64,000 bases of DNA from Candidatus Lernaella stagnicola (lineage in GTDB: Bacteria; Lernaellota; Lernaellaia; Lernaellales; Lernaellaceae). The stretch spans positions 62,001-126,000 of the forward strand of contig JAVCCK010000005.1 in assembly GCA_030765525.1 (NCBI GenBank), given 5' to 3'. Shown here piece after piece: positions 63,001-64,000 of this stretch (position 1 is its first letter; every line of letters begins with the position of its first letter). A program made the translations under genes and the position numbers. The notes under the pieces are model-generated. The model was given only the letters and a program-made list of their open reading frames with translations. It did not search any database and had not been told where the DNA came from.

Positions 63001-63891
63001 ATGCCCAGCTTGAATGCCGCCGACATTCGTCGGCGAGCCGCGACCCTGCAGCCCCTGCTGTCGCCGTGCCGCTTGTGTCCGCGCGAGTGCAAGGTCGATC
63101 GCTCGGCCGGCGAAAAGGGCTTTTGCCAAACCGGCGCGGCGGCGTTGGTCGCCAGTTTCGGACCGCACTTCGGCGAAGAACGCCCGCTGGTCGGGCGCGG
63201 CGGCTCCGGCACCGTGTTTTTCGCCGGCTGCAACATGGGGTGCATCTTTTGCCAGAACGACGACATCAGTCACGGCGCCCGCGGCCGGGCTGTGACGATC
63301 GAGCACCTGGCGACCCTTTTCCTGGAAGTGCAAAAGTTAGGGTGCCACAATTTGAACCTGGTCACGCCGTCGCACGTCGTGCCGCAAATACTCGAGGCGC
63401 TTGCCTTGGCGGTCGAGGAAGGTTTCGCGTTGCCGATCGTATACAACACCGGCGGGTACGATCGCGCGGATGTGCTCAAACAGTTGGACGGCATCGTGGA
63501 TATCTACATGCCTGACTACAAATTCACCGACCCCGACGTCGCAACGCAACTGGCGGGCGCACGCGATTATCCTGCCGTCGCGCAAGCCGCCCTACGTGAA
63601 ATGCACCGGCAGGTCGGTGACTTGGTGATCGACGAGAAAGGCGTCGCCCAGCGCGGCTTGCTGGTTCGGCACCTCGTCATGCCCTTCGGCACGGCAGGCA
63701 CCGAAGCGGCGTTTCGTTTTCTGGCCGAGGAGCTAAGCCGCGACACGTACCTCAACATCATGGCCCAGTATCGCCCGTGCCACCGCGCCCACGAGGTGGA
63801 TCGCATCTCCCGGCCGGTCAGCGCGACGGATGTGGCCCGCGCCTATCAACTCGCCGGCCAATTCGGCCTCCACCGCTTGGACGAGCGTTGA
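63001..63891 (+). CDS. Radical SAM protein of the PflX type (COG1313)
   Basis: A 296-residue radical SAM protein. An N-terminal Cys group, CRLCPRECKVDR with Cys 42, precedes the cluster motif AGCNMGCIFCQN (Cys 77, 81, 84). Further on are HNLNLVTPSHVVPQI and DIYMPDYKFTD. This layout fits the PflX group, related to glycyl-radical-enzyme activases but of unknown target. The ATG has GAGGACGG upstream. Its stop overlaps the next start (TGATG). Confidence 0.87.
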   Translation: MPSLNAADIRRRAATLQPLLSPCRLCPRECKVDRSAGEKGFCQTGAAALVASFGPHFGEERPLVGRGGSGTVFFAGCNMGCIFCQNDDISHGARGRAVTIEHLATLFLEVQKLGCHNLNLVTPSHVVPQILEALALAVEEGFALPIVYNTGGYDRADVLKQLDGIVDIYMPDYKFTDPDVATQLAGARDYPAVAQAALREMHRQVGDLVIDEKGVAQRGLLVRHLVMPFGTAGTEAAFRFLAEELSRDTYLNIMAQYRPCHRAHEVDRISRPVSATDVARAYQLAGQFGLHRLDER

Positions 63892-64000
63892 TGACAAACC
63901 GCCGCGAACGAACCTGGGCCGTCTGGACGCTGGCCGGTGTCGCGCTCGCCGTCCTCCTACGCCTACTGATGATCGACGTGCCCTTCGACCGCGACGAAGG
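63891..64000 (+). CDS. GT39-like membrane glycosyltransferase, N-terminal part (partial)
   Basis: The frame runs off the window. The first 36 residues show a basic start (MTNRRERTW), a membrane helix, then MIDVPFDRDEG, the acidic first loop characteristic of GT39-type enzymes. The start overlaps the upstream stop. Confidence 0.65.
   Translation, partial: MTNRRERTWAVWTLAGVALAVLLRLLMIDVPFDRDE

Overview
The window is about 64 kb of GC-rich, gene-dense bacterial DNA from a diderm (Gram-negative) organism. Evidence for two membranes is the LptF/LptG lipopolysaccharide permease pair, a TonB-dependent receptor, a type II secretion pseudopilin operon, an HtrA-type protease, an OmpW-like barrel and many lipoproteins. 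Anaerobic capacity is shown by a class III ribonucleotide reductase locus, a second glycyl radical enzyme and several radical SAM proteins. Asp-rich tethers beside cysteines in exported proteins, SUMF1-domain lipoproteins, an exosortase-associated TIGR04073-type protein and an N-terminally extended C25 peptidase fit a delta-proteobacteria-like or candidate-phylum lineage; the phylum cannot be fixed from this sequence alone. I saw no rRNA, tRNA, CRISPR array or prophage.

Layout: 1-2.9 kb, end of dnaB, then lptF-lptG and a small membrane protein with ATGA overlaps. 2.9-8.6 kb, a DUF1285-like gene coupled to a long PurC-like gene, a GT-C membrane glycosyltransferase, an LPG-synthase-like flippase and a Ycf46-like AAA ATPase. 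8.8-14.7 kb, a radical SAM protein, then a minus-strand cassette of membrane sulfatase-superfamily enzyme, MBOAT acyltransferase and AlgX/AlgJ-like SGNH protein, which together look like an envelope-glycan decoration system. 14.7-25.3 kb, a gingipain-like protease, a dipeptidase-MarR-D-aminoacylase operon, a TonB receptor and a metalloprotease lipoprotein. 25.3-36 kb, RNase Z, gspFGHIJK, a six-LysM lytic transglycosylase, an orphan DNA methyltransferase and an HtrA protease. 36-49.7 kb, a frameshifted unknown gene, an OPT transporter, membrane and lipoprotein genes, pgsA, a second lytic transglycosylase and nadB. 49.9-58 kb, a glycyl radical enzyme, a Cys-rich lipoprotein, glyQ-glyS and a REP-associated transposase with its palindromes. 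58-64 kb, the anaerobic ribonucleotide reductase locus, an FG-GAP-like secreted protein, a SUMF1 protein, a PflX-like radical SAM protein and the start of a GT39 gene.

The most striking feature is the anaerobic ribonucleotide reductase. The large NrdD reading frame stops after Cys-Pro-Tyr inside the C-terminal zinc knuckle. The next residues of a normal NrdD, including the glycyl radical motif RVVGYYRPV, are encoded 107 nt downstream as a separate 60-residue frame with its own ATG and Shine-Dalgarno, followed by nrdG. This looks like a split NrdD with a detached glycyl radical subunit; alternatively the intervening DNA is removed, skipped, or a recent insertion. It is the best candidate here for an undescribed system.
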